Shown: positions 35,755 to 45,161 of the stretch, piece by piece
How positions within the stretch are numbered: position 1 is the stretch's first letter
How the letters are laid out: every line of letters begins with the position of its first letter
Notes under the pieces: generated by a model
The model's database searches: none
The model's input: the letters and a program-made list of their open reading frames with translations, nothing else
What the model was told of the DNA's origin: nothing
DNA from: Fusibacter paucivorans
GTDB lineage: Bacteria > Bacillota > Clostridia > Peptostreptococcales > Acidaminobacteraceae
NCBI RefSeq assembly: GCF_018390735.1
Contig: NZ_JAHBCL010000031.1
Span: 1-54,206, forward strand
DNA length: 54,206 bases
Reading direction: 5' to 3'
Position numbers and translations under genes: made by a program

Positions 35755-37113
35755 ATGTCAGAACAATCCTATGATGAGATTTCATTAAAGGAATTGATTC
35801 AAATAATATTAAATCATCGGCGGCTGATTATCGCCTTTACGATTATTATGATCGTACTAGCCGGTCTTTTTTCAGTCTACCAGCAGCGTGAAGGCAAAAG
35901 CGCAGAAGTCATCGTTGCCTTTAAATTTGGCGGCATCAAATCTCATCAAAATCCTGATGGTACTGCTTTTGATCCTTACCAGATTGCCTCACCTTATATT
36001 CTCAGTGAAGTCGTGAGTGCACTTGATTTAGATGGTCAGGTATCCCCGAATAAAATTCGTTCCCTGATTGAAATGGAACCCATTATTCCCGACTCATTTG
36101 TTTCACAGCAGGAATTTGCCATGGAAAAAAACGGTGAAACCTTAACGTACTATCCGGATGAGTATATTTTAAAAGTGCACGCCAGCGAATCAAATGGTGT
36201 TGATGCAGACCTCGCACAGCGTATTGCCAACCAAATCGTCATCTCTTATCGGGATTATTTTAACGATACGTATATGGCGCAGCGCCCTGTTTCGAATAGG
36301 TTAATCGCTTTTGACAAAGATGAGTACGACTACTCAGATGTCTCCAGCGTCTTTCACAGCCAGCTCGATTCAATACGGTCTTTTGCCTCAGCGCATTCAA
36401 ATTTAGATACCGATTTTCGTTCGAAGCGAACTGGCATGACTTTTGATGACATTTATCATACAGTTGCTATCTTAGATGAAGTGGAAATGAATCGACTTGA
36501 TTCGATGATCAGTGCGTATAAGCTCACCAAAAATAGAGAGCGTCTGATCATTTATTATGATTATATGATTGAACAGCTGGAATACCAGAAATCGAAGTAT
36601 TCTGCGCAGACGACGGTTACCACCGATATTCTCGCGAGCATTGAGGATTCTAGCAATGACATCATTACGGGACTTTCCGGCAATATGGAGCTCGATAACG
36701 GCGAGAGTTATTTTAACAGTCTCATTCTTCGAACCGCTTCGCTTGGTGCCAACAGCAGTACGTTGCAGCAGCAAATTGATTACTATAAATCCGAAGTGGA
36801 AGATTTGAGATCCGGTAATTACGTGGTTGATTTTGATGAAGCACTGGTCACTGCAAAAGTGCTGGATATGATTGATCATATTGAAGCGTCACTTTATGAA
36901 TGGATTGACATCACCAATGAAACATCAGATGAATTTTATGATCAATATCTCAGCAGTGCTTTTTATGCACTCTCTCCTGCAGAAGTATACAGCAGTGTGC
37001 ACATGTCGCTCAACTTAGCCATTGGTGCTGTTCTCGGTTTAATGCTCGGCGTTTTTGTCGCCTTCTTTAAAGCATACTGGCACAATGAACCCGGCAGAAA
37101 GGGGGGCTATTAA
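35755..37113 (+). CDS. Wzz-like polysaccharide co-polymerase (chain-length determinant), paralogue 1
   Basis: This 452-residue protein has an N-terminal membrane helix (LIIAFTIIMIVLAGLFSVYQ, about 24-43), a long extracytoplasmic region, and a C-terminal helix (LNLAIGAVLGLMLGVFVAFF, about 417-436). Two terminal helices with a glycine-rich second one is the Wzz/PCP layout. No Walker motifs or tyrosine-kinase domain are present. I start at ATG 35755, after TTAGGAGGG and a consensus promoter; the open frame extends upstream but would cross the promoter. It overlaps the second Wzz-like gene by one base and probably sets chain length for the polymer made by the divergent operon. Confidence 0.75.
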   Translation: MSEQSYDEISLKELIQIILNHRRLIIAFTIIMIVLAGLFSVYQQREGKSAEVIVAFKFGGIKSHQNPDGTAFDPYQIASPYILSEVVSALDLDGQVSPNKIRSLIEMEPIIPDSFVSQQEFAMEKNGETLTYYPDEYILKVHASESNGVDADLAQRIANQIVISYRDYFNDTYMAQRPVSNRLIAFDKDEYDYSDVSSVFHSQLDSIRSFASAHSNLDTDFRSKRTGMTFDDIYHTVAILDEVEMNRLDSMISAYKLTKNRERLIIYYDYMIEQLEYQKSKYSAQTTVTTDILASIEDSSNDIITGLSGNMELDNGESYFNSLILRTASLGANSSTLQQQIDYYKSEVEDLRSGNYVVDFDEALVTAKVLDMIDHIEASLYEWIDITNETSDEFYDQYLSSAFYALSPAEVYSSVHMSLNLAIGAVLGLMLGVFVAFFKAYWHNEPGRKGGY

Positions 37114-38420
37114 TGACTGTTTACCGTAAGACCAATAACCGCCCGAAAAATTTTGTATTCCTCTCACTGATCATTGCAATGGTCATCACAGGGCTTCTTT
37201 ATTTTTTAACCCCTGTAACGGTGTCTACGAGCATCAGTTTGCAGTTTGAAGGTATTGATAAAGGCAAGAATCCTGACAATACGCGTTTTGACTATACAAA
37301 GCTCGTCGCTGAAGATGTCCTCATGCAGCTTTTTGAAGATGCGGAACTGGTGTATGACGCTTCTTATCTCGCTCAATTTGAAGTAAAACCAGTACTGCCG
37401 GCACATATTGTTCAGACGATTAAAGACAAGCGCGTTGCCGGTGAAGACTATACGTATTTCCCAAATGAATTCGTCATTAAGGTAACGCCAAGCCGTACAT
37501 TAGGGCTTACTGAATCCATGTGCGAAACCTTGATGGCACACTATGCCAGTACCTATGAAGCCTATTTTAATGACCATTATACATTTCCTTTTATGGATCT
37601 GGAAACACTCGTCAACAGTTTTAATTTTGACAGTTATGATTATCCTGAGTATCAGACGGTGTTCGAAAACGAATTCGCCATTATCAGCAGTTACTTAAAC
37701 ATTTTAGAACGTGATGATCCCGAATTTATCTCTTCAGAAGGCTACACATTCTCTGATTTACAGCAAGGGTTACAGCTTACGAAAAGCCTCGACATCAACA
37801 AGATGTCTTCTATTATCAATAGCTATAAGCTCTCCAAAGATGCCGAACAGCTTCGTATTAAATACCTTTATATGATTCGCCGCTACACACTTCAAAAGAG
37901 TAAGGCGCAGAGCGAATACCAAATGAGCCAAACGCTGCTCGACATCGTGAAGCAAAATAAATCAACGGTTATCGTGCCTGGTATGACAGGTGAAGCGCTT
38001 ACTTACAGTGCTGTGAATGACACATATGACACCATTGCTTCACAAGTAACGGACGCACAAGTGACTTCTGTGAATATTGACGAGGAAATCAGTTATCTGA
38101 ACCAAAAGCTTTATGAGCTCGACAATCCGACACATACAGCTGCTGAAATCACACATGCTAAAAATGATGTGAATCGCTTGGCACTAGCTCTGATGGATAA
38201 GGTCAAGGATTGGGTGAACCGCATTACATCGACTGCGACAGAGTATTTTGCCTACAAATATGAGAACGTTTTAACGCCGGTTTATCAGATGCGCATTAGT
38301 CGCGTTTTATCGCCGCTCAAAGCGGGTGTACTGTGTTTCGCCTTATGGTTGTTTTTAAGCTTCATGCTATCTCGGATTTCTTATCAGCGAAGTCGATTTG
38401 AAAAGACTAAGGCGAAATAA
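37113..38420 (+). CDS. Wzz-like polysaccharide co-polymerase, paralogue 2
   Basis: This 435-residue protein has the same plan as its upstream neighbour: an N-terminal helix (FVFLSLIIAMVITGLLYFLT), a long outside domain, and a C-terminal helix (AGVLCFALWLFLSFMLSRIS). Both outside domains share GxxxxGKNPDNTxFD-like and YFPNEFVIKV/YYPDEYILKV segments, so they are diverged duplicates. The start ATG shares one base with the upstream TAA, so translation is coupled. The two may form a mixed oligomer or act with different polymers. A terminator follows. Confidence 0.72.
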   Translation: MTVYRKTNNRPKNFVFLSLIIAMVITGLLYFLTPVTVSTSISLQFEGIDKGKNPDNTRFDYTKLVAEDVLMQLFEDAELVYDASYLAQFEVKPVLPAHIVQTIKDKRVAGEDYTYFPNEFVIKVTPSRTLGLTESMCETLMAHYASTYEAYFNDHYTFPFMDLETLVNSFNFDSYDYPEYQTVFENEFAIISSYLNILERDDPEFISSEGYTFSDLQQGLQLTKSLDINKMSSIINSYKLSKDAEQLRIKYLYMIRRYTLQKSKAQSEYQMSQTLLDIVKQNKSTVIVPGMTGEALTYSAVNDTYDTIASQVTDAQVTSVNIDEEISYLNQKLYELDNPTHTAAEITHAKNDVNRLALALMDKVKDWVNRITSTATEYFAYKYENVLTPVYQMRISRVLSPLKAGVLCFALWLFLSFMLSRISYQRSRFEKTKAK

Positions 38421-38486
38421 GCTTAGTCGCATCTTGATTTTTGCTTATGATGGATGGTTTATGGCGAAAATTGAACTTTAGATAAG

Positions 38487-38526
38487 AAAAGGTTGAGATC
38501 CGATCAGACGGTCTCAACCTTTTTTG
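38487..38526 (+). terminator. Rho-independent terminator after the Wzz-like genes
   Basis: AAAAGGTTGAGA (38487-38498) pairs with TCTCAACCTTTT (38512-38523) around a 13-base loop, and a run of T residues follows. This is a strong 12-bp stem ending the two-gene Wzz-like transcript. Confidence 0.88.
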
Positions 38527-38618
38527 GCTTTTGTTATGTCGTTTATCGTCGCAGTTTAATGTTAGCTTGATGTATGATGGTAAACGGCGGGGGCAGCTGT
38601 AGCGCACCGTGTTTATCA

Positions 38619-38653
38619 TTCGTGTAATCTATAATATCATTTTAAATCACACG
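38619..38653 (+). repeat. 35-bp direct repeat A upstream of the second DUF4143 ATPase
   Basis: It starts TTCGTGTAATCTATAAT and ends TTTTAAATCACACG. Copy B (38676-38710) differs only in about three central bases. The two starts are 57 bp apart. Each repeat is an imperfect palindrome (CGTGTAATC facing GATTT..CACACG-like arms) and contains a TATAAT box at 38630-38635, without a clear -35. It looks like a duplicated operator. Confidence 0.7.
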
Positions 38654-38675
38654 CACTCTTGCTATGAATGCAAAA

Positions 38676-38710
38676 TTCGTGTAATCTATAATTAGATTTT
38701 AAATCACACG
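38676..38710 (+). promoter_or_regulatory. 35-bp direct repeat B, probable promoter/operator of the ATPase
   Basis: This second copy of the 35-bp element has TATAAT at 38687-38692 and ends 24 bp before ATG 38735, with ribosome site AAAGGTGG between. The tandem copies suggest cooperative binding by a regulator, possibly the ATPase protein itself. Confidence 0.6.
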
Positions 38711-38734
38711 AAAAAATAGGAAAGGTGGCATACG

Positions 38735-39949
38735 ATGTATATAAAGAGAGCACTAGAATCTGTCATAAAAGAAATGTCTAATACTTTTCCGGTTGTACTC
38801 GTGACAGGACCAAGACAAGTGGGGAAAACGACGCTTCTGGCGTCCATTGCAGAAGATAATCGTCAGTATGTAAGTCTGGATGATCCTATAGCAAGGCAAT
38901 TAGCGAATACTGATCCGCTGCTATTCCTGCAAAGGTATGCGCCGCCTGTTACAATTGATGAAATTCAGTACGCGCCTGCTCTGCTCCCTTATATCAAGCT
39001 GCATGTTGACCGTACAAAAAACAATGGTGATTTTTGGCTCACGGGGTCTCAAATGTTTCAAATGATGAAGGGGGTTAGCGAAAGTTTAGCTGGAAGAGTT
39101 GGAATCGTGCCAATGCAAGGGCTCTCAATTTCTGAGATAAACGGTTGCCAAAACGAACCCTATACAACCGATCCAAAGCGGCTCATGGCAAGAATGTCAC
39201 ATGTAAAAAAAATGAATTTGCATGACATCTACACGCAAATATTTAAAGGCGCCATGCCCGCTGTTCATACATCGGCGCAAAGCATCGAAAGGTATTATGC
39301 CTCATATGTCGATACCTATCTTCATCGCGATATTCGCGATTTATCACAAGTTGCTGATGAAATGCAATTTCAGCGCTTTTTAACCGCATGTGCTGCGAGG
39401 ACGAGCCAAATGGTAAATTATGCTGAGCTTGCGAAGGATGTAGGCATCACCTCTCCTACAGCAAAGAGGTGGCTTTCGCTTTTGGTTTCTTCAGGCATTG
39501 TCGTCCTCATTGAACCCTATTTTAACAATGCTCTCAAGCGCATCGTAAAAGCGCCAAATATGTATTTTATGGATACGGGTCTATGTGCCTATTTAACGCG
39601 GTGGACTTCAAGTGAAACGCTTGAAATTTCAGCCATGTCCGGTGCTTTTTTTGAAACCTTTGTCGTCTCTGAGATTATCAAGAGCTATTTAAACGCCGGT
39701 AAAAGGCCGCCCGTATTTTATTATAGAGATTTTGATCAAAAGGAAATTGATCTCATGATTGAAGCGGATGGCAAGCTCTATCCGATCGATATTAAAAAAA
39801 GCAGTCATCCAAAAAACAACGCCGGTAGGCATTTTTCACTTCTGGATAAGACAGGCACATCGCCTGGCATGGGAAGCATTATTTGCATGGCCGATGACTT
39901 AATCCCTGTTAATCAATCTGCCTGGGCAGTGCCTGTGTGGCTGATTTAG
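38735..39949 (+). CDS. AAA ATPase of the AAA_14/DUF4143 family
   Basis: This 404-residue protein has Walker A GPRQVGKT (25-32), Walker B PPVTIDEIQYA (D75 E76) and the sensor FWLTGSQMF. A helix-turn-helix-like middle (YAELAKDVGITSPTAKRWLS) leads to a DUF4143 C-terminus. There KEIDLMIEAD and PIDIKKS (D339, D352, K354) keep the PD-(D/E)XK-like pattern, unlike the copy at 9.7 kb where it is degenerate. The two proteins belong to different subgroups with little similarity outside the motifs. Single-gene unit with repeats upstream and a terminator overlapping its stop codon. Role unknown. Confidence 0.87.
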   Translation: MYIKRALESVIKEMSNTFPVVLVTGPRQVGKTTLLASIAEDNRQYVSLDDPIARQLANTDPLLFLQRYAPPVTIDEIQYAPALLPYIKLHVDRTKNNGDFWLTGSQMFQMMKGVSESLAGRVGIVPMQGLSISEINGCQNEPYTTDPKRLMARMSHVKKMNLHDIYTQIFKGAMPAVHTSAQSIERYYASYVDTYLHRDIRDLSQVADEMQFQRFLTACAARTSQMVNYAELAKDVGITSPTAKRWLSLLVSSGIVVLIEPYFNNALKRIVKAPNMYFMDTGLCAYLTRWTSSETLEISAMSGAFFETFVVSEIIKSYLNAGKRPPVFYYRDFDQKEIDLMIEADGKLYPIDIKKSSHPKNNAGRHFSLLDKTGTSPGMGSIICMADDLIPVNQSAWAVPVWLI

Positions 39950-39975
39950 TCCTAAAAATCAGCCACACTTTCTCA
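39935..39975 (+). terminator. Terminator overlapping the stop codon of the ATPase gene
   Basis: GTGTGGCTGATTT (39935-39947) pairs perfectly with AAATCAGCCACAC (39956-39968) around loop AGTCCTAA, followed by TTTCTC. The TAG stop (39947-39949) is inside the hairpin. It separates this gene from the convergent Wadjet operon, whose last stop is at 39980. Confidence 0.8.
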
Positions 39976-39979
39976 TATT

Positions 39980-42900
39980 TTATAGAACGCCAAACAAATT
40001 CATCTGTTGAATCTGATCTTCTTCCAATCGGTGAATGCTCATCGGATTGTGATCTGCCAGATAGGCATAGTTGATGCTGCTTTCTTTTGACATCACTTGA
40101 ATTTTAGGGTCTGTTGAAGGCCTAAGCTTACAGCTGTAAACCACAGGAAAGTACTCACTGATAAAATTACCTTCGGCAAGCGCTGTTAATGCAATGAGCT
40201 GGAAACCCAACTGTTCGGCAATGCTAAAAACTGGTCTGAGGACATGTCCGCTCGACGCTTTACCAAATGGATTATCCAACACGACTGTCCGGCTCATCTG
40301 GCGACTGCCAAAGTGATGATGTCGCTTTTCAGCCAGATAATTGAGTAACCCAAGGAAGAGTGTCATGTTTTTACTCCATTTTTCGCCACCAGACCATTTA
40401 TTGGTCATTTCCCAATCCGATGGTAAGCTACTGATTAAGCCATCATTTGTCACCTTGCGGCATTTAACTTTTATGGGTTCTCCTTGATACACTTTCTGGA
40501 GCAATCGGGATGTTTTCAGCCATGCTTTAACATCTATTCTCATTTTCTGCGCATCTTCATTCCCGGTATCGTCACGGTAGGCATTGCCCTGCAATTTATC
40601 CATCATCCATATCAAGTATTCTCGAATCGCCGTTCTGGCATTTTGTTCATCCCATACGGGTAATTTAATACTGTAGATTTCTTTGGTTTGTGCTTGAAAT
40701 TTAATACGCGTTTTCCGCTGGATCATTGACAGCTCCGTTGCGACTGTATAAAGATAATTGTAGAGCAAGTCGATAAACTTCGTAATCTCACGATCATGTT
40801 CACGAAGATTGTTTTCTGTAATCTCAATGATTCGCATAACCTTCTGCTGCATTTCGACATCCCATTCTTTAATGCGTTCATAATCATCGCGATGGTTTAA
40901 AACAGACAGCGTTTGACTGCGAAGTTTGAGATCGTCAATATCAGATCGGCAAAAGGTTTCGAATTCACGTTTATAGTCATCTTTCCTCCCTGCTTCTCGA
41001 TCGCGTTCCTGCTTTATTTGTTCTAATGCCTTGAGCATGCTCTCAGTGAAATCTTCGCGTTTATAAGGGTATTCCTGACACATGGCATCTGAAATTTCAA
41101 TCGCTTTAATACATGGATTCAGATAATCATACTTGCCATTTTGCGTACTAAGCAGACGTTCAACAGCATTTAATGTATGGTCTAATTGCTGCCAAACAGT
41201 TGTTTTTGCCGCATGCTGCTGTCGAGCGTTCTTGAGCTCGAAACGCATTTTAACGATCTGCTTTTCGACTGCGTCATTGGCCATTTCAATTGGTTTTCGC
41301 GTGCCGTAAATTTCTAAATGATGATTTACGTTCGCTGTATAAGCCGCGTCTTTTGCCGACCAGCCTGTATTCAGACTTGCTTGTTCATCTTGCTGCTTTT
41401 TGCACAGCGCATCTACTTCTTTATGCCGGCGCTTTATCATTGCGAGTTCTGTATCAATATCCATTGGCCGTAAATGCGCCTTCGGCAGTTCCTCGAGCTG
41501 CATTTCCATTTCGGCTAACAGTCCCTGCCATTTTTGAAGTTCGTTCTCAGAGCGCTCTTTTTGTTGTTGTAATGATCTGTAGTTCTGATCCTGATCTGCC
41601 AGCATATCGGATAAATGATGGTATCGGCTTTCTAGTACTTCTAAAGATTCTGACGTCTGCTCCGGCAGATCGGTACTGACCCTCCGGTATAAATCCTGCT
41701 TCAATAGCATCTGGCGTGTATTTGATGCCTGCTGTACGGCTGTCTGCATCGTCTGGATAGTCGTTTCAATTGCAGTGATATTTTCTTTATGCTGCTGAAT
41801 AATTCTCGCCTGCTTTTCAACCGCTTCATTGAGTGTAAACTGTTGCTTTTGCAGGTCTTCAATTTCGGCTTCTGTTCGAATAGCATCTTCTGTTACCTGA
41901 TACCATTGATTGAGCTGATGAATACTATCGACAAGACTGTTTAACTTTTGTCGGTTGCTTTTCAGCTTCTCCGCTGTGAGTGACTGATCGCGTTCCGCGT
42001 ATTTTATTTTTTCAGATAATTCGGTAATGTGCTGCGCTGCTCGATTTAGTTGTTCGCGATTCTGCACGACTGTTTCAACCGGATAATTTTGAAGGTGTTC
42101 AGTCAGTTGGGATTTCATAAGCTTATAGGAATCGATGAGGGCACGATTCGCCTGTGCTTCTTCTCTGAATTCGGCTAACATCGACGCCAAATTTTCCCGC
42201 CACGTTTTAAATACATCTGTATCAATATAAGCCTGCCACGCATCGGGAATAATCGATACTGCCTCTTGGGGGCGAATAGGCGTCTCTAGCATATTTCGAA
42301 CATCTTGGTCAGATATGACAAACAAAATATGCTTTAGCGCTTGGCGATGATGCTCAAGACGTTCTGCCACTGCTTTTTTGTACTTTTCAAGTACCACGAC
42401 ACTTACACTCCAATAGGGGTAGGCGTCTATGAGGTCGTCAATTTTTTGATTGTCCAAAATGTGTTCTTTTAAATAGGTCGTTCCCGGCACAACCAGTTGG
42501 TATTGCTGTTCCCATTGCTGCATTTTTTGTATCCAGACAGGGTCTGCCATATATACCTCGGCATCGTGATGTTGCTGGGATTCATACTGATGCTGTGCAA
42601 TGTCATATTGCAGTATTTCATCACGTTTCTCTTTAAATGCCACGGTGCTGTTCAATCCTTCAAATAAAACCTGCTGCTGCGTATCAATTTTTTTCTGTGT
42701 CGTGCGCTGACCCGTCAGTTCGGTATAACGTGCTTTTAAAATACTTTCAGCTTCTTCATAGTTTTTAAAATAATTCTTTAAGACGGCTGCCGTCTCACTT
42801 TCCCGCTGCCGTTCCTCGCGATCTGTTTTTATTGTCGTTTCAATTTCTGATAGGCGCACTTGCTCGTTATCAATTTCTTTTAAAATAGCGAGCTTTTCTT

Positions 42901-44422
42901 CTTCTTGCTGTCTTAAATCCTTTTTGAGCTGTATACGGTAGTCTTTTAGCACTCCATCTTGATCCAGTGTGAAAAGCTTTTGACGTTTTTTCATCAGTTG
43001 TGCTTCTTTTTCGCCAATGACGCCGCTATTATGGCTCACTTGCGCACTGCTTGCCCGATGTACTTTCTCTGCTTCTTCTTGCAAGTGGACTGTATTTATT
43101 TTTTGCTGCATCTTCTCTTCAAGCGCTTCAGATTTTAGTTTAATGTCACTTTCCAATTGGGAGAGCTGCATTTTAAAACGAAAATTAAGCTGTCTTTTGC
43201 AAGACGCTAGTGCCTCTTTCACTTTTTCAAAAGCGGTATCTGTTTTTAACGCTTCTAACCGTCGATTAATCCCATTTAAATTTTCAGTTTCGCGTTCAGT
43301 CCTTGAAAGATATTGAAAATACTCCAGTTCACTTAGTTCCCTGTTCATTACATTTAACGCTTCCAGCGTCTCTTCATACCGATTTACAGCTTTTGTTTTA
43401 GCTATCGTCAGGTCCTGAAGCAATGCTGCTTCACGTGCCAATGTCAACGAACTGTCTAGGTTATCAACATCTTTTTGTCGCGCTTCAAGCGCCTGCGCCT
43501 CAGCTTCGATCGCTTGTCCATGTGCTTCATGGTCTTTTATTTCATTTAGCACATGGTGATAAAGTCCTTTTATGACGCCTTGTTCACGTGTATAAGCTTT
43601 TTCTTTCTCGTGATATGCGCGAAATACGGACACATAAGCTTCAATATGCTTAAGAATAGACTGGTTTTGATGGATCGTTTTCTGCAACTCTTTAAAGTCT
43701 TTAAGGTGTCCACGATGTTTTTCAAAAGATTCGACAAACAGGTTTTCACCGTACTGCTCCAGTGCATCTTCAATTGTTGGAATCAGCAAATTGTTAACCA
43801 GCTGCGATGTCGTTGTGCATTGATCAAAAAAGCCTTCGACACCACCTTCCAATTTGTTGATTTTAGAAATATTTAACCATTCACGGTTTGAAATGCCGTA
43901 AGTCTTTTCGAGCACTTCGTGGTATTGATAATTTCGATCAAAAAGTTGTGCCGTCATTTTCTCATTTTTCATGCGCAAAAAATACTCGCGTATTTCTTCT
44001 TGCGAAGAGGGGCGCATATGACCAGATTCCATTTGAATGGTAAAGGGCAAGTGTTCGATATCATGGGCATCCTGAGCACCGTATTCATAGATGTATTTAT
44101 AGCTTTCAAGCTGGTTATTCTTGATGAAAAGTGCTACGGCGGTTAATAGATATTGCCTAGGATGTTCGTTTAGAATCCATTCAATCGCAATATAAGCAGG
44201 ATTTGCGTCTAGCATGAGTGTTTCGCGAATTTTGCGATCCGCATGTGCGTGACCTGGGAGTATCGCCTGTAAAATCATTTGTACCAGGACGGTTTTCCCG
44301 CCGCCATTCTCTAGAAGAATCGCAGTGTTATTGCCATCCATAACAAAAACTTCATCGTTGTAACGTTTATTACCCTCTTCATAAATAATATTTGTGAGCC
44401 TGATTTTAGAGATTGACGCCAT
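39980..44422 (-). CDS. jetC: Wadjet JetC, SMC/MukB-like ATPase
   Basis: This 1480-residue SMC-type protein has an N-terminal Walker A (LLENGGGKTVLVQ, near 36-48), and very long coiled coils fill the middle. The C-terminal head has the ABC signature SGGEKWSKNM (from 1344) and a Walker B VVLDNPFGKASS (near 1380-1391). DNPFG is typical of the MukB/JetC branch. In Wadjet, JetABC is a condensin-like motor that extrudes loops on circular DNA, and JetD then cuts small plasmids. It is the last gene of the operon and overlaps jetB by 17 bp. Both ATPase motifs are intact. Confidence 0.9.
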   Translation of the reverse strand: MASISKIRLTNIIYEEGNKRYNDEVFVMDGNNTAILLENGGGKTVLVQMILQAILPGHAHADRKIRETLMLDANPAYIAIEWILNEHPRQYLLTAVALFIKNNQLESYKYIYEYGAQDAHDIEHLPFTIQMESGHMRPSSQEEIREYFLRMKNEKMTAQLFDRNYQYHEVLEKTYGISNREWLNISKINKLEGGVEGFFDQCTTTSQLVNNLLIPTIEDALEQYGENLFVESFEKHRGHLKDFKELQKTIHQNQSILKHIEAYVSVFRAYHEKEKAYTREQGVIKGLYHHVLNEIKDHEAHGQAIEAEAQALEARQKDVDNLDSSLTLAREAALLQDLTIAKTKAVNRYEETLEALNVMNRELSELEYFQYLSRTERETENLNGINRRLEALKTDTAFEKVKEALASCKRQLNFRFKMQLSQLESDIKLKSEALEEKMQQKINTVHLQEEAEKVHRASSAQVSHNSGVIGEKEAQLMKKRQKLFTLDQDGVLKDYRIQLKKDLRQQEEEKLAILKEIDNEQVRLSEIETTIKTDREERQRESETAAVLKNYFKNYEEAESILKARYTELTGQRTTQKKIDTQQQVLFEGLNSTVAFKEKRDEILQYDIAQHQYESQQHHDAEVYMADPVWIQKMQQWEQQYQLVVPGTTYLKEHILDNQKIDDLIDAYPYWSVSVVVLEKYKKAVAERLEHHRQALKHILFVISDQDVRNMLETPIRPQEAVSIIPDAWQAYIDTDVFKTWRENLASMLAEFREEAQANRALIDSYKLMKSQLTEHLQNYPVETVVQNREQLNRAAQHITELSEKIKYAERDQSLTAEKLKSNRQKLNSLVDSIHQLNQWYQVTEDAIRTEAEIEDLQKQQFTLNEAVEKQARIIQQHKENITAIETTIQTMQTAVQQASNTRQMLLKQDLYRRVSTDLPEQTSESLEVLESRYHHLSDMLADQDQNYRSLQQQKERSENELQKWQGLLAEMEMQLEELPKAHLRPMDIDTELAMIKRRHKEVDALCKKQQDEQASLNTGWSAKDAAYTANVNHHLEIYGTRKPIEMANDAVEKQIVKMRFELKNARQQHAAKTTVWQQLDHTLNAVERLLSTQNGKYDYLNPCIKAIEISDAMCQEYPYKREDFTESMLKALEQIKQERDREAGRKDDYKREFETFCRSDIDDLKLRSQTLSVLNHRDDYERIKEWDVEMQQKVMRIIEITENNLREHDREITKFIDLLYNYLYTVATELSMIQRKTRIKFQAQTKEIYSIKLPVWDEQNARTAIREYLIWMMDKLQGNAYRDDTGNEDAQKMRIDVKAWLKTSRLLQKVYQGEPIKVKCRKVTNDGLISSLPSDWEMTNKWSGGEKWSKNMTLFLGLLNYLAEKRHHHFGSRQMSRTVVLDNPFGKASSGHVLRPVFSIAEQLGFQLIALTALAEGNFISEYFPVVYSCKLRPSTDPKIQVMSKESSINYAYLADHNPMSIHRLEEDQIQQMNLFGVL

Positions 44423-45161
44423 GATACACCTCGTTTACTTCGCTTTTCTCATCACCATAAATGATTTCTAAGATGCCTCTGTTGTATTCGGAATCCATAT
44501 AATAACGGGTAACAATATCCATAGATTTATCTGAAATCCCAATTTCCTGATTGCCATAGTGTATAATTAAGTGCTGATCGTCCATAAATTTAATGACACC
44601 ATTTAAGAAGCTCAATCGGCTTAGTGTTCTCAAATCTTGATTTTTTACTTTTTCATTTGTGTCATCCAGTGTTTGCCATTTGTCAATAATGGCTTTCCAG
44701 TTATATTGCATATCCTTTTGAATGTAGGTTACGTAAGCTTCATCAAGCGAGGCCAATGTTTCAATCGCTTCACTGATTGCTTCAAGCCAGATATCATAGG
44801 TTACAAAATCACGTATGGGATCCGTCGTCTGGTAGCTGTCATAAAAGAGACCATAAAAGATAATCATGCTGAAATACAACAGATAGATATCACTGTTTTG
44901 CGCTTTTGATGGTAAATAATCACGCTTTAACGCATCATTGGCAATATGAAATGGCGAGGCCATGCTAAGCGGCAATAGCAGCAGGTATTCACTCGTCACA
45001 AGAACAGCTGCATTCATTTCAGATGCAAAGGTATCGACGAGTCCACGTATGTGGTCATCATAGATGTAGGCTTCGCTTTCTGCGATTAGTAGCTCCCCGC
45101 GGACGCTTAGTTCTGCATAAATTCGAAATGCCTGTTGAATTTGCTGTAGGTTATAGTTCAT
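44406..45161 (-). CDS. jetB: Wadjet JetB, MukE-like kleisin-interacting subunit
   Basis: This 251-residue protein, with LQQIQQAFRIYAELSVRGEL at its start, fits the MukE-like JetB of Clostridia Wadjet operons (I recall a DUF6063-type family). It would bridge the JetA kleisin and the JetC heads and contact DNA. The call rests on size, helical winged-helix-like content and its exact place between jetA and jetC, with an 11-bp overlap upstream and a 17-bp overlap downstream. No catalytic motif is expected. Confidence 0.82.
   Translation of the reverse strand: MNYNLQQIQQAFRIYAELSVRGELLIAESEAYIYDDHIRGLVDTFASEMNAAVLVTSEYLLLLPLSMASPFHIANDALKRDYLPSKAQNSDIYLLYFSMIIFYGLFYDSYQTTDPIRDFVTYDIWLEAISEAIETLASLDEAYVTYIQKDMQYNWKAIIDKWQTLDDTNEKVKNQDLRTLSRLSFLNGVIKFMDDQHLIIHYGNQEIGISDKSMDIVTRYYMDSEYNRGILEIIYGDEKSEVNEVYHGVNL

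Noticed and set aside
38407-38619. 70-codon minus frame over the Wzz terminator
   Set aside because: It runs through a strong terminator hairpin and has no ribosome site.
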